The notes under the pieces: generated by a model | Seen by the model: the letters and a program-made list of their open reading frames with translations, nothing else | What the model was told of the DNA's origin: nothing | The model's database searches: none | Part shown: piece after piece, positions 1 through 8,850 of the stretch | Numbering within the stretch: the stretch's first letter is position 1 | Layout of the letters: each line of letters begins with the position of its first letter | Translations under genes and position numbers: made by a program | NCBI GenBank assembly: GCA_964459305.1 | Contig: CAYWNA010000018.1 | Coordinates: forward strand, 1-64,000 | Reading direction: 5' to 3' | Origin: CAYWNA01 sp964459305 | GTDB taxonomy: Bacteria; Planctomycetota; Planctomycetia; Pirellulales; Pirellulaceae | DNA length: 64,000 nt

Positions 1-118
1 CCTGCTGTCCTTCCTGCGGATTACCGTGTCAAGGGCACATTTTCGACGCCCTAGTGCAGGCCCAACGCCGTGTTTAGCCGAAAGGGACGCAATAGGAGAG
101 ATTCAGATGCTGCCTAAC

Positions 119-3100
119 CTATCGGAAGAGACTTGGCAGCTTGGGCATTTTCGGTTTGATCCGCTGGATCCACGAAGGCGAGGGCTCCTCCTGATCCTGG
201 GTCGGGGGCGGCAGAGCCTCAGGCGGGGGCGTCGTATCCTGTCGCAACACGTCAGCCTGGGGATTCGCGGCCACTCGAGGTTCCTCCAACGATACGTGAC
301 GTCGCAGGAACTCGGGCCAATAACTACGCAGGATCCGTTCGCATTCGATGACCTCGCCCTTGCCCAATTTCAGGTCGGCCAGAGCGCACTTTTTGATCAA
401 TTCGTGGCGTTGTATCTTGTCGAACCGCAGATCGAAAACCTGGATATCGTCGACCCAGACTTCCCCTTTGCCCATCAAATCCACTGCCACGCGCAGGTCG
501 GTCAAGCCGCTGGTGGGAACATCGTCGACGCGCAATAGATAAGGCCACCATTTGGCCTTCAGCGGTTGTGGAGGCGCTTTTGTGCGTCCGTCATTCGCGC
601 CAACGATGGCCGGCCGGTAGTAGGGCTCGCCGTTCAGACGCCCGTCGACGGCCAATTGCAGCGGTGGTTGCTCGGCGGGATTGTCAATTCGCAGCCACAT
701 CCAGACGAACAATTGTCCGGTTTTGGGAGCTGGGAACGGATTGCTGCGCACCCATGCTGCGGGGCCGCTGCTGCGGATGCGCAGCGATTGCCCACGGTGA
801 TCGTTATGGTCACGAATGGCTGTGTGGTCGTGGTTGCGATCAAGGTCCACCGAGATGCCGTTGCCGTTTGCGTAAGTCCATCCCGGCAATAAGGCACCCT
901 GCCGAGGCAGCTCGAAATCCGGATTGGCCAAAACTTCCAAGGGCTTCCGGTTTCGTACGGAGTCTGCCCGCATGCGAATGTCGTTGATCGCTTCTCGCAG
1001 GTCCACGAATACCTGACGCCCCACATCAAACCGCCAATCCGAAACTTCGACATCCGGTGCGCTCATCGTCGCGGCAATTAAGTCGTACGGCAGTAAGGGT
1101 ACCGTCCACGACAGGCCCCCACGCTGCTCGATTGGCGGCGGTAACTCACGATCGCCCAGTGGGTGCAGGCTGAATGGCTGACCGGCTTCCAAGTCAAGCG
1201 TAACGGAGACAGGCCAAGGGGAATCGTTCACCACGTAGAGGTACGTTCGTCCGCCGCGGGTGAGCCTGCGTACCACGACCGGCTGTGTTTCGACAGTCGC
1301 ACTCTTCGATGGAACCGTTTCGAAACGGCCCGCGGGCAGGCGACGGTAGGCGTCCACGAGGCCGATCAGCGACTCTTGCTGACCTGACAGGGCCATCCAG
1401 CCGCCGTCGAACATCGATTGGCTGTCCAACACAGCCAGGCTGTGAACAAAGCGCTGACGGTTGTTCGCACCAACGGGCGAGGCAAACGCGAGCAGCCAAC
1501 TGGTGGTCTGGTCCGCTCCGAAGGGGCTCGCACGGGCGAACGACGGAAGTGCCACGGATTGTGGTTCGTGGTAGAACAACGCACCTGTCGTTCGACGAAG
1601 CGGCTCGTTTGTCGAAACGGCAATCCCATCGAGTTCGACCTTGCCAAACAGCTCGTCCATTTCCTCCGAACGTCGAAGTACGAAATTGGCAGCCTGACCT
1701 TCCAACGAAGTGAGCGGCGCCAGACGCTGCGGCCGCAATAGAACGATGTCCGGGTCGACCGCGTAGCGTTGCGGGTCGATTCCCACACGCAGCATTAGCC
1801 GTTGAAGGTCCAAACGCTCAGGCAGTTTCGGCCGTAGTGCACTCTTGAACTGCGGCCCGGTCAGCATGTCGGCTCCAGCCAAATATAGTCGGGCGCCGGG
1901 GGTGTCGGCGGTTAGACCAGCTTGGATGGACCGGTAAAATGCGGCCAATCTGCCAGCCCGCCACCTCATCCATCGGTCGCCACCTTCGGCGTCCAGATAC
2001 GCGGCAATTTGTTGGCGGTCGCCAGCGGCTAATCCTGGGACGGCGATCGCCTCGTCTTTGGCAAAACGGCCCACCGTGGCCTCGTCCTGGCCCCACGCGG
2101 CATCGGGAAGCTGAGCGTACGTGTCGGGCCCCAATTGAATAGCCACCCCGGCAAACGAAGGGTGTCTGCCGTATCGCTCGGTCATCTCCTGGATTACCGC
2201 GTGCATGGCCTGTTGGACCTGCGGGTCGAGCGGATTGTATAGGGGTCCCGTCGCTCGCTCGGCGCCATTCATCTCGCGCCACGATCGACCGGCTGCGCCA
2301 ATCAACTCGACGCCCGCCGTCGCGGCACGTTGTCGGTACAGCGTCTCCAGTTCAGGCAGGGGGGCGGAGAACTGCAATGCGGGAATCAACTTTAGCCCCT
2401 CGCGGTCGAACAGACGGAAAAGCATCTCCAGAATGTCCTTCGGCATCGGATCCTGCCCCGTGGCGAAGAAAACGCCGTTGTCGTACTTTGGCGTTGCCCC
2501 CAACAGCCGGCTGGGATAGATGGCACTGCCTTCATGCAACACCGAGATGATTGCACTGTTGTGTCCCAGGTACTTCAAATACTGGATCAACCGCACTCCG
2601 CCTTGGTGAAACATCACCCAATCATTCAGATTGCGTTTGGCCACGGGGTCCCAAGTGTCGCTGGCGGAGAAACTCTCGGCAATCAAGGGCCGATCGAGAT
2701 ACGTTCCTATGAGGCGACCATCTTCGCCGGCGGGAAAGTGTCGTGCCGGCAACGTCCCTGGTCCCGATAGGACGCGGATCTGGCCGAACGCGGTGGAGAC
2801 GTCTTCTCGATGGTTCGACAACAACAGCAGCGGCGTTCCGGTGCGCGGCCAGAACAAGATGCGATGACGTTCTATTCGGGGTGAGGACGTGCTGCCCGTC
2901 GCTGGCACGTCCAGGCCTGAACTGATGCAAACAGGCGTGACGATACCCGCGGCGTTCGGTTCGAGGATGCTGATGCCCATCGTTTGCTCGTGGTCGCTTG
3001 GGTACTGCAGTTCCAGCACGTGGGGCATACCAGGTTGAGCGATCGGCAACGGATAGGCTTGCCATCCCGCGGGCAGCAGCTCGACGAATTGGTGTGTGGC

Positions 3101-4240
3101 GTGGACTTGCTTGCGGCTCTTGCCGTTGCCCAAGGGTTTTTTCTTTCCGCTCTTCCCCGAGCCGGGACGCCATGGTAACTGACTCCAGTCGGGCAGCTTG
3201 CGACTCCAGTCGGGCAGCTTTGGGAGCGCCTTCCAAATCTTCGGTTTCGACGGAGAATCGGCTTGGGCCAGGGCCGTGTCGACCTCCGGCGTGATTTCGT
3301 GGATCACTTGCCAGCCGGCCCCGTCAGGTTGGGCAGATTTCGTATCGACAACGACCAACTGAAGCCTTCGTTCGCACAGCGGCTGCCGCGGCGCAAATGG
3401 CGTCGGAAAACGGCGTTTCTTCAGGGTGACCACGAGATCGTAGACGCCCTCGGCCCCGGGCAATTGGATCAACAACGGACCGACCTCCGGTGGATCACCG
3501 TTCTGGTCGGTGCGCGCTTCTCGTTCGTCTTCCCACACGCTGTCGTCGGTGCGGGCCCGACGCAACTCGACGGAATAGAGCAACGTTGTCCCCGGCTCCA
3601 AGTCTTTCAACTCCGGATGAAGATGCGGATCGACGTGGATATTGAATGCTTGGCTCGGTGCGAAAACGAGTGAATCGCGAGCGTATTTAATCCGCAGCCC
3701 ATCACCAATGGCACGGCGGACTAGCAGCTGGTTTCCTCGTTCGTCCAGAGGGGAATGCTGAACCTCCGAAACGAGTCGGGCAAAGGGAACTACGATGTTC
3801 TTTGTCTGTTCCTGGCGGCCGTCCGGCGTTAACACGATCGTCAACGTTGCATTCTGCGATGAAGTCACCGATAAGCTAACGGCATCGTAGGTTCGCGGAG
3901 TACGCGGGGCGATGTGCAGAGTGTTGCCACGGACGTACATCGAACCAGGTTCGTCCGGCGTCAATCCGACCGGTCGGAATTCGGTGATCGCGTTGCGGCC
4001 GAGCGCTTGCTGGGGATCACCGTCGACACGAATCTGGCCCGTCCACCGGCAGGCCGCACCGCCACCCCATGCGATCCATAGCCGCAGATTGAGGTCCTGG
4101 GCCGCCGCTTCCAGGCCGATACCCAAAAGCGCGCAGAAGCAAACGGCGACCTGCAAACATTGATAAATGCTGCACGCCCTACGACCGTTTGGTCCCGCCA
4201 GCGGCACGTTTGATGTGTTCGGACTTCCTTGTCCGTGCAT
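119..4240 (-). CDS. Very large secreted glycosidase-like protein (TIM-barrel-like centre, C-terminal CBM-like region)
   Basis: 1373 residues from an ATG. After a short basic stretch the N-terminus has a hydrophobic run (about residues 28-47) ending in an Ala-rich AAAQ, read as a signal peptide, so the product is probably exported. Residues 50-330 look beta-rich. A low-complexity basic linker follows (about 335-385) with a tandem KLPDWS repeat and a GKSGKKK run. Residues about 540-900 resemble a family-10-like glycosyl hydrolase TIM barrel: a search for an elusive LGHNSAIISVLHEG-type strand, a DREGLKLIPALQF strand and FAGVAIQLGPD at about 700. Residues about 1110-1260 look like a jelly-roll carbohydrate-binding module (LPGWTYANG start, VWVDDIQVFDL end). 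The tail is Pro-rich. Domain assignment is inference from sequence style; I cannot identify the substrate or the catalytic acids. The 118 bases beyond its stop, up to the window edge, hold nothing I recognise. Confidence 0.8.
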   Translation of the reverse strand: MHGQGSPNTSNVPLAGPNGRRACSIYQCLQVAVCFCALLGIGLEAAAQDLNLRLWIAWGGGAACRWTGQIRVDGDPQQALGRNAITEFRPVGLTPDEPGSMYVRGNTLHIAPRTPRTYDAVSLSVTSSQNATLTIVLTPDGRQEQTKNIVVPFARLVSEVQHSPLDERGNQLLVRRAIGDGLRIKYARDSLVFAPSQAFNIHVDPHLHPELKDLEPGTTLLYSVELRRARTDDSVWEDEREARTDQNGDPPEVGPLLIQLPGAEGVYDLVVTLKKRRFPTPFAPRQPLCERRLQLVVVDTKSAQPDGAGWQVIHEITPEVDTALAQADSPSKPKIWKALPKLPDWSRKLPDWSQLPWRPGSGKSGKKKPLGNGKSRKQVHATHQFVELLPAGWQAYPLPIAQPGMPHVLELQYPSDHEQTMGISILEPNAAGIVTPVCISSGLDVPATGSTSSPRIERHRILFWPRTGTPLLLLSNHREDVSTAFGQIRVLSGPGTLPARHFPAGEDGRLIGTYLDRPLIAESFSASDTWDPVAKRNLNDWVMFHQGGVRLIQYLKYLGHNSAIISVLHEGSAIYPSRLLGATPKYDNGVFFATGQDPMPKDILEMLFRLFDREGLKLIPALQFSAPLPELETLYRQRAATAGVELIGAAGRSWREMNGAERATGPLYNPLDPQVQQAMHAVIQEMTERYGRHPSFAGVAIQLGPDTYAQLPDAAWGQDEATVGRFAKDEAIAVPGLAAGDRQQIAAYLDAEGGDRWMRWRAGRLAAFYRSIQAGLTADTPGARLYLAGADMLTGPQFKSALRPKLPERLDLQRLMLRVGIDPQRYAVDPDIVLLRPQRLAPLTSLEGQAANFVLRRSEEMDELFGKVELDGIAVSTNEPLRRTTGALFYHEPQSVALPSFARASPFGADQTTSWLLAFASPVGANNRQRFVHSLAVLDSQSMFDGGWMALSGQQESLIGLVDAYRRLPAGRFETVPSKSATVETQPVVVRRLTRGGRTYLYVVNDSPWPVSVTLDLEAGQPFSLHPLGDRELPPPIEQRGGLSWTVPLLPYDLIAATMSAPDVEVSDWRFDVGRQVFVDLREAINDIRMRADSVRNRKPLEVLANPDFELPRQGALLPGWTYANGNGISVDLDRNHDHTAIRDHNDHRGQSLRIRSSGPAAWVRSNPFPAPKTGQLFVWMWLRIDNPAEQPPLQLAVDGRLNGEPYYRPAIVGANDGRTKAPPQPLKAKWWPYLLRVDDVPTSGLTDLRVAVDLMGKGEVWVDDIQVFDLRFDKIQRHELIKKCALADLKLGKGEVIECERILRSYWPEFLRRHVSLEEPRVAANPQADVLRQDTTPPPEALPPPTQDQEEPSPSWIQRIKPKMPKLPSLFR

Positions 4241-4669
4241 CGTGATTTTGGGTGAGATTTCCCGGTGCTACGTCAAAAAGTTCCCTCTACGTGTCAGACG
4301 TCGAGAGCCTGAGCATGTGGCATAGAGACGCTAGCAACGCCATGCGACGGCTCTCGAAGAAAAGGTGGCGGATTATAAGCGTCGTCTGTGGAATAGAGCC
4401 ACCCCGATTCGCGGCTAAACTGCGTAATGACACCACGTTCGGCGATTGGGACCCCAATACCGCTCCCGGCGAGAAGTGACACAAGCCCGAAGCGCAAGGG
4501 AGGGATGTAAGCTATTCCCTCGCTTGCGCTTCGGGCTAGTGTCGAGTACGTCATACCTTACCGGGTGCAGTATGTTTTCGCGCGAAAGCGGTGGATGCAC
4601 GCAATGCTTTCTGTGCGGTCTCGCTAGCAATCAATGCACGACTAGCACTCAGCAGATAAGAGCCCGCCA
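4241..4669. other. Intergenic stretch with one palindromic repeat
   Basis: 429 bases between two minus-strand genes. The part next to the large secreted protein is its presumed leader and promoter region. The only structured element I see is the CCCGAAGCG palindrome at 4484-4537. The short open frames here on both strands are mostly read-through of that palindrome and have no start-site support. Confidence 0.6.
4484..4537. repeat. CCCGAAGCG-type palindrome, copy 1
   Basis: Inverted repeat with 22-base arms at 4484-4505 and 4516-4537, one mismatch, and a 10-base loop. The arm begins AGCCCGAAGCGCAAG. A sister copy with perfect 23-base arms lies at 43874-43940. When translated the arm gives peptides such as SPKRKRG or ARSASEG, which is how this kind of repeat often pollutes planctomycete gene predictions. 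Confidence 0.85.
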
Positions 4670-5884
4670 CTACTCCAGGCCTTCGATCAGCATCTTCGGC
4701 AACGGCGTCAACCGATCGGGTTCTCCAGACTGAACCGCCTGCTGAAACTCGTCGAGATAGGCCTCTAACTCCCCGACTGTCTCCTGACACAGGTCGGCGA
4801 CTTCGTTTGCCTCCCATCGATCGTCCGGCTTGGCAAATAGCTCGCGTTTCAAATTCGGATGCCGGTGCAAAAACCACGCCGGAGTACGAATCGCGCTGTG
4901 TCCTTCGGCGATCGCGCACGCGCGGTCGCGCAGCGGCGGCCGTACATTCTCGACAGCCGAAAGCATACTGCTGCACCAAACCAGCGGGCTGTTGGTGGGC
5001 ATGCCCAGCCAATCGAGCAACGTGGCAAGAACGTCCGGCGGCTGCACCAAGTGCTGACTGCGCGTCGCGGCGCCAGCGCCATCGGGAAAACGTATGAAAC
5101 ACGGAACGTGCAACTGTTCGCCGTAAAGTGAATCGTCACAAGCGCCGATGCGGCCATGTTCTCCCAACGGATATCCTCGCGGCGACGTCAACATCAGAAG
5201 GGCGTTTTGCTGTCCTGCCATCGATTCTACGGCGTCCACCAGCGCGCCAAGACAGATGTCCAGCAAACATACCTGCCCCGCGTACGCATGTTGTACGCCT
5301 AGCAACTCGTCGGGATCGTAACCGGCATCCAGTCGCCTGACCGGCGGCGCGACGAATTCTGGCGGCAGCGGATCCTCTTCGTCCGCGAATTGATTGCGAA
5401 AATCCAACGGCGCGTCCCACGGTCCCTCCATGCCCTGGCTGTGGATCCAAAGCAGAAACGGCTCCGGTGCTCGTTCTAACCAGCCAGCCGCCGTGGCGAA
5501 CAATTGCGCCATCTGCGTCTGGCTAGTATCTTGCGCCGCTTCGGTAACCGGCACCGGTGGCAATGCTATCCGCTCGTCGAACCCGCCTGCCCACTGCAGA
5601 TCCGCGACTTCGCAGTCATCCGTCACCAATGCCGTGTGGAGTTCGCACGCCGCGAGGCTCTCCGGTAGGCTTTCCGCAGCCGCATCGCCAGACATGGCAT
5701 GTTGGCCCTTCCAGTACGAGCGGTACAGCATCGGCAGTCGTGGTGAATCCGCCATCGCGAATTCGAACAACAAAGCTTCAGCAGCGAGCCGGTTGAAGTT
5801 CGGCGTCTCGATCCACGTGTTGCCGTAAGGCCCTAAATACCCCGCCCCGAGACGGTCGACGACCACTACAATTGCGTTTTTCAT
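4670..5884 (-). CDS. Sulfatase-fold protein without catalytic residues (probable pseudoenzyme)
   Basis: 404 residues from the ATG at 5884, preceded by AGAGG at a usable distance; a GTG four codons upstream is a weaker alternative. No signal peptide. The alkaline phosphatase/sulfatase fold is recognisable from the first strand with Asp10 followed by LGPYGN, the TPNFNRLAAE helix, and a C-terminal LGEHG. The canonical C-x-P-S-R formylglycine motif is replaced: SPRLPMLYRS at 47-56 puts Leu where the catalytic Cys should be. The metal-binding DHG segment reads SPRG (about residue 235). It therefore probably lacks sulfatase activity. It might be a scaffold, a binding protein or a diverged phospho-hydrolase, but the missing DH pair argues against hydrolysis in general. 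Confidence 0.8.
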   Translation of the reverse strand: MKNAIVVVVDRLGAGYLGPYGNTWIETPNFNRLAAEALLFEFAMADSPRLPMLYRSYWKGQHAMSGDAAAESLPESLAACELHTALVTDDCEVADLQWAGGFDERIALPPVPVTEAAQDTSQTQMAQLFATAAGWLERAPEPFLLWIHSQGMEGPWDAPLDFRNQFADEEDPLPPEFVAPPVRRLDAGYDPDELLGVQHAYAGQVCLLDICLGALVDAVESMAGQQNALLMLTSPRGYPLGEHGRIGACDDSLYGEQLHVPCFIRFPDGAGAATRSQHLVQPPDVLATLLDWLGMPTNSPLVWCSSMLSAVENVRPPLRDRACAIAEGHSAIRTPAWFLHRHPNLKRELFAKPDDRWEANEVADLCQETVGELEAYLDEFQQAVQSGEPDRLTPLPKMLIEGLE

Positions 5885-5941
5885 TGTTTGCCACACCTCT
5901 TTGAGCCGTCGCTCGCCAGATTCGGCAGGCCACGAACCTAT

Positions 5942-6607
5942 TCAGCGATCAAGCTGCTCCAATTCCTCGACCAGCGTCTTGATCGCCTCCAGTTGTTCGC
6001 GTCGTTGTTCGGCCTGATCATCGCGTCGAAGGCCATGTTTGGTCTCACGGTCGTATTCTTGATGACCTGTCGACAAGGCATCAAGAAACGGCTGAAAAAA
6101 GCCGTCGACCTTCTGTTTGAGTCCATCAATCGCGGATTGCGACGTCGCGCCGGTTGCATAGAGCCGCTGTCCCTTCTTCCTCATCCTCGCCAGTTCCAGA
6201 CGTGCCCTTAGCACAAGAATATAGGTGATGTCGAAATGCCCTTGTTCGTGGTCCAGCAATCGTTTGTCGGACGGACGCGTGTTCCACGATTTCGACCGAA
6301 CCAGAACCGCCTCAACGCTCACGTCGGTCACATAGGCTGTCGCCTTGCGTTGGGTGAAACGAGTCCGGTAGTTGTAGTTATAGCGAATATCAGCGGATGT
6401 CAGGGCATCCAGACCCTGCCTATCGTCGGGTGGCGCTGCCTGAAAATCCTCCATCGTGAGGGGGCCGGTGCTGTACAATCGCGTCGAACCACCAGCCGCC
6501 TGAGTGGTATTCTGATCCTGTCCAGACCCCACCGCAGGTAGCAACATAATGATCGAATAGGAAACGACAAAGCGAACTATGCGTGGACTTGGTAGTCTTG
6601 AAACCAT
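5942..6607 (-). CDS. DUF922-type putative zinc protease, secreted
   Basis: 221 residues from the ATG at 6607; an upstream TTG in frame would add 12 residues with no benefit. The N-terminus has a hydrophobic segment (about residues 10-28) ending near VGSGQ, a plausible signal peptide. The key feature is LLDHEQGHFDI, an HExxH motif (His120-Glu-Gln-Gly-His124), which with the surrounding sequence matches the DUF922 family of presumed Zn-dependent peptidases. The C-terminal third is a charged helical region with many Glu, Gln and Lys. Enzymatic activity is inferred from the motif only. It lies 58 bases upstream of the sulfatase-fold gene on the same strand, so co-transcription is possible. Confidence 0.75.
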   Translation of the reverse strand: MVSRLPSPRIVRFVVSYSIIMLLPAVGSGQDQNTTQAAGGSTRLYSTGPLTMEDFQAAPPDDRQGLDALTSADIRYNYNYRTRFTQRKATAYVTDVSVEAVLVRSKSWNTRPSDKRLLDHEQGHFDITYILVLRARLELARMRKKGQRLYATGATSQSAIDGLKQKVDGFFQPFLDALSTGHQEYDRETKHGLRRDDQAEQRREQLEAIKTLVEELEQLDR

Positions 6608-6825
6608 GGCGAAAATCCATCCTACATGTGCTTTTTCAGCCAATTACGGCGTGGAGGTGGGCTGCGGAAGTGTAGCTACGCGACAAACTCTCGCCATCCC
6701 ACAGACCCGTTGCTGTGCCGGAACGCTAGGTTTTTCCTAATCCCCCTTCCCCGCCAGGCCGAGAACAACTAAATTGATACGTTTCCCATGCCTGAAAGAC
6801 AAGCGTAGAAAGCTAGGCAATTACG

Positions 6826-7029
6826 ATGCCGAAACAGAAAACACACAAAGGTACCAAGAAACGATTCCGGTTGACCGCGAAAGGCCACGCCAAGCATCGC
6901 CGGTCTGGAACGAGCCATTTGCAGACCAGAATGTCACAGAAACGCAAACGCAACTTGCGCGGAACCGGGACTGTCGACGAGTGCATGGAGCCGGCAATCC
7001 GCCAGGCACTGGGCAAATACAGCTCCTAG
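6826..7029 (+). CDS. rpmI: 50S ribosomal protein L35
   Basis: 67 residues from ATG. The MPKQKTHKG start, the KRFRLTAKG segment, the KHRRSGTSH segment and the very basic composition are diagnostic for bacterial L35, and the length is normal. It is followed 114 bases later by rplT, the usual pairing. In many bacteria infC precedes rpmI; here the upstream neighbour is a divergent DUF922 gene, so infC is elsewhere. The 218-base divergent intergenic region upstream must hold its promoter; I cannot single out convincing hexamers. Confidence 0.97.
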   Translation: MPKQKTHKGTKKRFRLTAKGHAKHRRSGTSHLQTRMSQKRKRNLRGTGTVDECMEPAIRQALGKYSS

Positions 7030-7143
7030 AAACCCCCGCCATTCTTGGTGTGTTGTAGAGGAGACGGCTAACGCGCGTGGGCACGAAACGCTTCCGATGG
7101 TTTCGGAAGGGCCTTATCGGGCTAGCATGATTGGAAACAAACG

Positions 7144-7500
7144 ATGAGAACGAGAAAAGGTTCGGCTCGCACCAGAGCCAAGCGTCGATTGTATCGGCGA
7201 GCGAAAGGGTATCGCGGCGGACGAAGAAATCTGATCCGCACAGTCAAAGAAACGCTGCTTCGCGCTGGCGTGTACGCCTACCGCGACCGTCGCGTACGAA
7301 AACGCGACTTCCGCAAATTGTGGATCATCCGTATCAACGCGGCGGTTCGCGAACGCGGTTTGCGTTACAGCGAGTTCATTTTTGGTATGAAGAAAGCGGG
7401 GATCGAGCTGGATCGAAAGACGCTCTCGGAAATGGCGATTAACGATTCGGCGGCGTTTGATTCGGTGGTCGAGCAGGTGAAAGAGGCCTTGGCCGCCTGA
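7144..7500 (+). CDS. rplT: 50S ribosomal protein L20
   Basis: 118 residues, normal for L20. The N-terminal MRTRKGSARTRAKRRLYRRA, the KGYRGGRRN turn and the RDFRKLWIIRINAAVRERGL helix are characteristic. L20 binds 23S rRNA early in large-subunit assembly. It is the last gene of the rpmI-rplT unit and is followed at once by a strong intrinsic terminator at 7533-7571, which separates it from pheST. Confidence 0.97.
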   Translation: MRTRKGSARTRAKRRLYRRAKGYRGGRRNLIRTVKETLLRAGVYAYRDRRVRKRDFRKLWIIRINAAVRERGLRYSEFIFGMKKAGIELDRKTLSEMAINDSAAFDSVVEQVKEALAA

Positions 7501-7532
7501 GCCGAACCGTTCCGGTGGAAACGATTTGACGG

Positions 7533-7571
7533 GGAGATGGGTCTCGGACAACCAGGCCTATCTCCTTTTTT
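7533..7571 (+). terminator. Intrinsic terminator after rplT
   Basis: A 12-base-pair stem (7533-7544 with 7554-7565, two G-U pairs) closes a 9-base loop and is followed directly by six T. This is a textbook rho-independent terminator, 32 bases past the rplT stop. It shows that pheS has its own promoter within 7572-7819. Confidence 0.9.
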
Positions 7572-7648
7572 GTTATCCCCACGCGGATGAGTCCGTCGTT
7601 GGAGCACAGCCTTTGGGCAAGTCGCAGGAAATGAACTACCCACGTCTT

Positions 7649-7711
7649 GTAGCCGAAGTCGCCAGACTTTGGTCAATGAAGAGTCAACCAAACTCTGACG
7701 AGTTCGGCTAC
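7649..7711. repeat. GTAGCCGAAGTC-type palindrome, copy 1
   Basis: Arms of 25 bases at 7649-7673 and 7687-7711 are nearly complementary. Each arm also folds on itself: AAGTC-GCCA-GACTT in the left arm and AACTC-TGAC-GAGTT in the right. A second copy at 50552-50616 has the two inner hairpins swapped with matched base changes. Lies in the rplT-pheS spacer, downstream of the terminator. Confidence 0.85.
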
Positions 7712-7730
7712 GGGTAGGCTATTTATTGCG

Positions 7731-7775
7731 AGTTGCTTTAGGCTGCGAAGAACAGGCTAAAGCCTGGACTCCAAC
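7731..7775. repeat. Partial GGAGTCCAGGCT-type repeat
   Basis: The sequence CAGGCTAAAGCCTGGACTCCAA next to TTTAGGCTGC is a degenerate or half copy of the palindromes at 21001-21082 and 23530-23617. It sits 45 bases before pheS, so it may lie inside the pheS leader. Confidence 0.6.
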
Positions 7776-7819
7776 CAGACGAACGTAACCGCGGCTACTG
7801 TATGCAGGTTGCATGAACG

Positions 7820-8845
7820 ATGGCATTGGCGGATTTCCTCAACGGGCTTGACGATCTTGCGGCTGAAGCCACGCAGGCATTCGGGTCGGCTGCCGACAGC
7901 GAAGCGATGGAGGCAGCGCGGATTGAGTTTCTCGGCGCCAAGAAGGGCAGGCTAAAGGCGCTCCAGAAGAATATGGGCGCCGTCGACAAGGCCGACCGTC
8001 CCGCGGCCGGCAAGCGTTTCAACGAGGTGAAGAAGCAGATCGAGTCCGCCCTTGAAGCCGCCAACGGACGTTTGGCTGGTGCTCCGAAGGCGGTGATCAA
8101 AGCCGACGTTCTCTTCGACCCTACGCTGCCCGGCACATCGGTGCGACTCGGTCATTTGCATCCGATTACGCAGACGATCGAGGAGCTGAAAGATATCATG
8201 GGCCGGCTTGGTTTCTCTGTGGCCGATGGCCCGGAGATCGAAGACGAGTGGCATAATTTCGAGGCGCTGAATATCCCGCGGGAGCATCCGGCTCGCGATC
8301 CGCTGGACAATTTCTACTTGTCCGCGGCACAGACGTCGGCGGATGAAAAGACATTGCTGCTGCGCAGTCAAACCAGCACGGTCCAGATTCGCGTCATGGA
8401 GAGCACACCGCCGCCGGTTCGCATCATCTCGCTGGGACGCGTCTATCGCCCGGACACGGCCGACGCCACGCACTACCCGATGTTCCACCAGATCGAAGGT
8501 CTGCTAATCGACACCGACGTCACCATGGCCGATTTGAAAAGCGTGTTGCGGCTGTTCGCGGCCAGCTACTTAGGTGGCGAGGTGCACATCCGGTTTCGCC
8601 CGTCGTTCTTCCCCTTCACCGAGCCGAGTGTGGAGGCGGATTTCCATTGGAATGACGAATGGATCGAATTTGGCGGCGCTGGTATGGTCGATCCCAATGT
8701 GCTCAAAGCGGTCGGTTACGATCCTGAACAGGTGGTCGGATTCGCCTTTGGCTTGGGCATCGAGCGGCTGTGCATGAGGCGCCACGGCATTACGGATATC
8801 CGTGAGTTCTACAAGAACGACGTACGGTTTTTGCATCAATTCTGA
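7820..8845 (+). CDS. pheS: Phenylalanine--tRNA ligase alpha subunit
   Basis: 341 residues from ATG, the usual length for bacterial PheS. It charges tRNA-Phe in an alpha2-beta2 cytoplasmic complex with PheT, which starts 5 bases downstream. The N-terminal coiled coil (about residues 1-85) is present, followed by the class II catalytic core: motif 1 region HPITQTIEEL, motif 2 region FHQIEGLLID, motif 3 FAFGLGIERLCM near the C-terminus. No T-box or peptide leader was recognised in the upstream spacer. Confidence 0.97.
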   Translation: MALADFLNGLDDLAAEATQAFGSAADSEAMEAARIEFLGAKKGRLKALQKNMGAVDKADRPAAGKRFNEVKKQIESALEAANGRLAGAPKAVIKADVLFDPTLPGTSVRLGHLHPITQTIEELKDIMGRLGFSVADGPEIEDEWHNFEALNIPREHPARDPLDNFYLSAAQTSADEKTLLLRSQTSTVQIRVMESTPPPVRIISLGRVYRPDTADATHYPMFHQIEGLLIDTDVTMADLKSVLRLFAASYLGGEVHIRFRPSFFPFTEPSVEADFHWNDEWIEFGGAGMVDPNVLKAVGYDPEQVVGFAFGLGIERLCMRRHGITDIREFYKNDVRFLHQF

Positions 8846-8850
8846 GAATC

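Noticed and set aside
7572..7819. T-box or attenuator before pheS
   Set aside because: The structures present are dispersed palindromes also found elsewhere; no T-box sequence or Phe-rich leader peptide was found.
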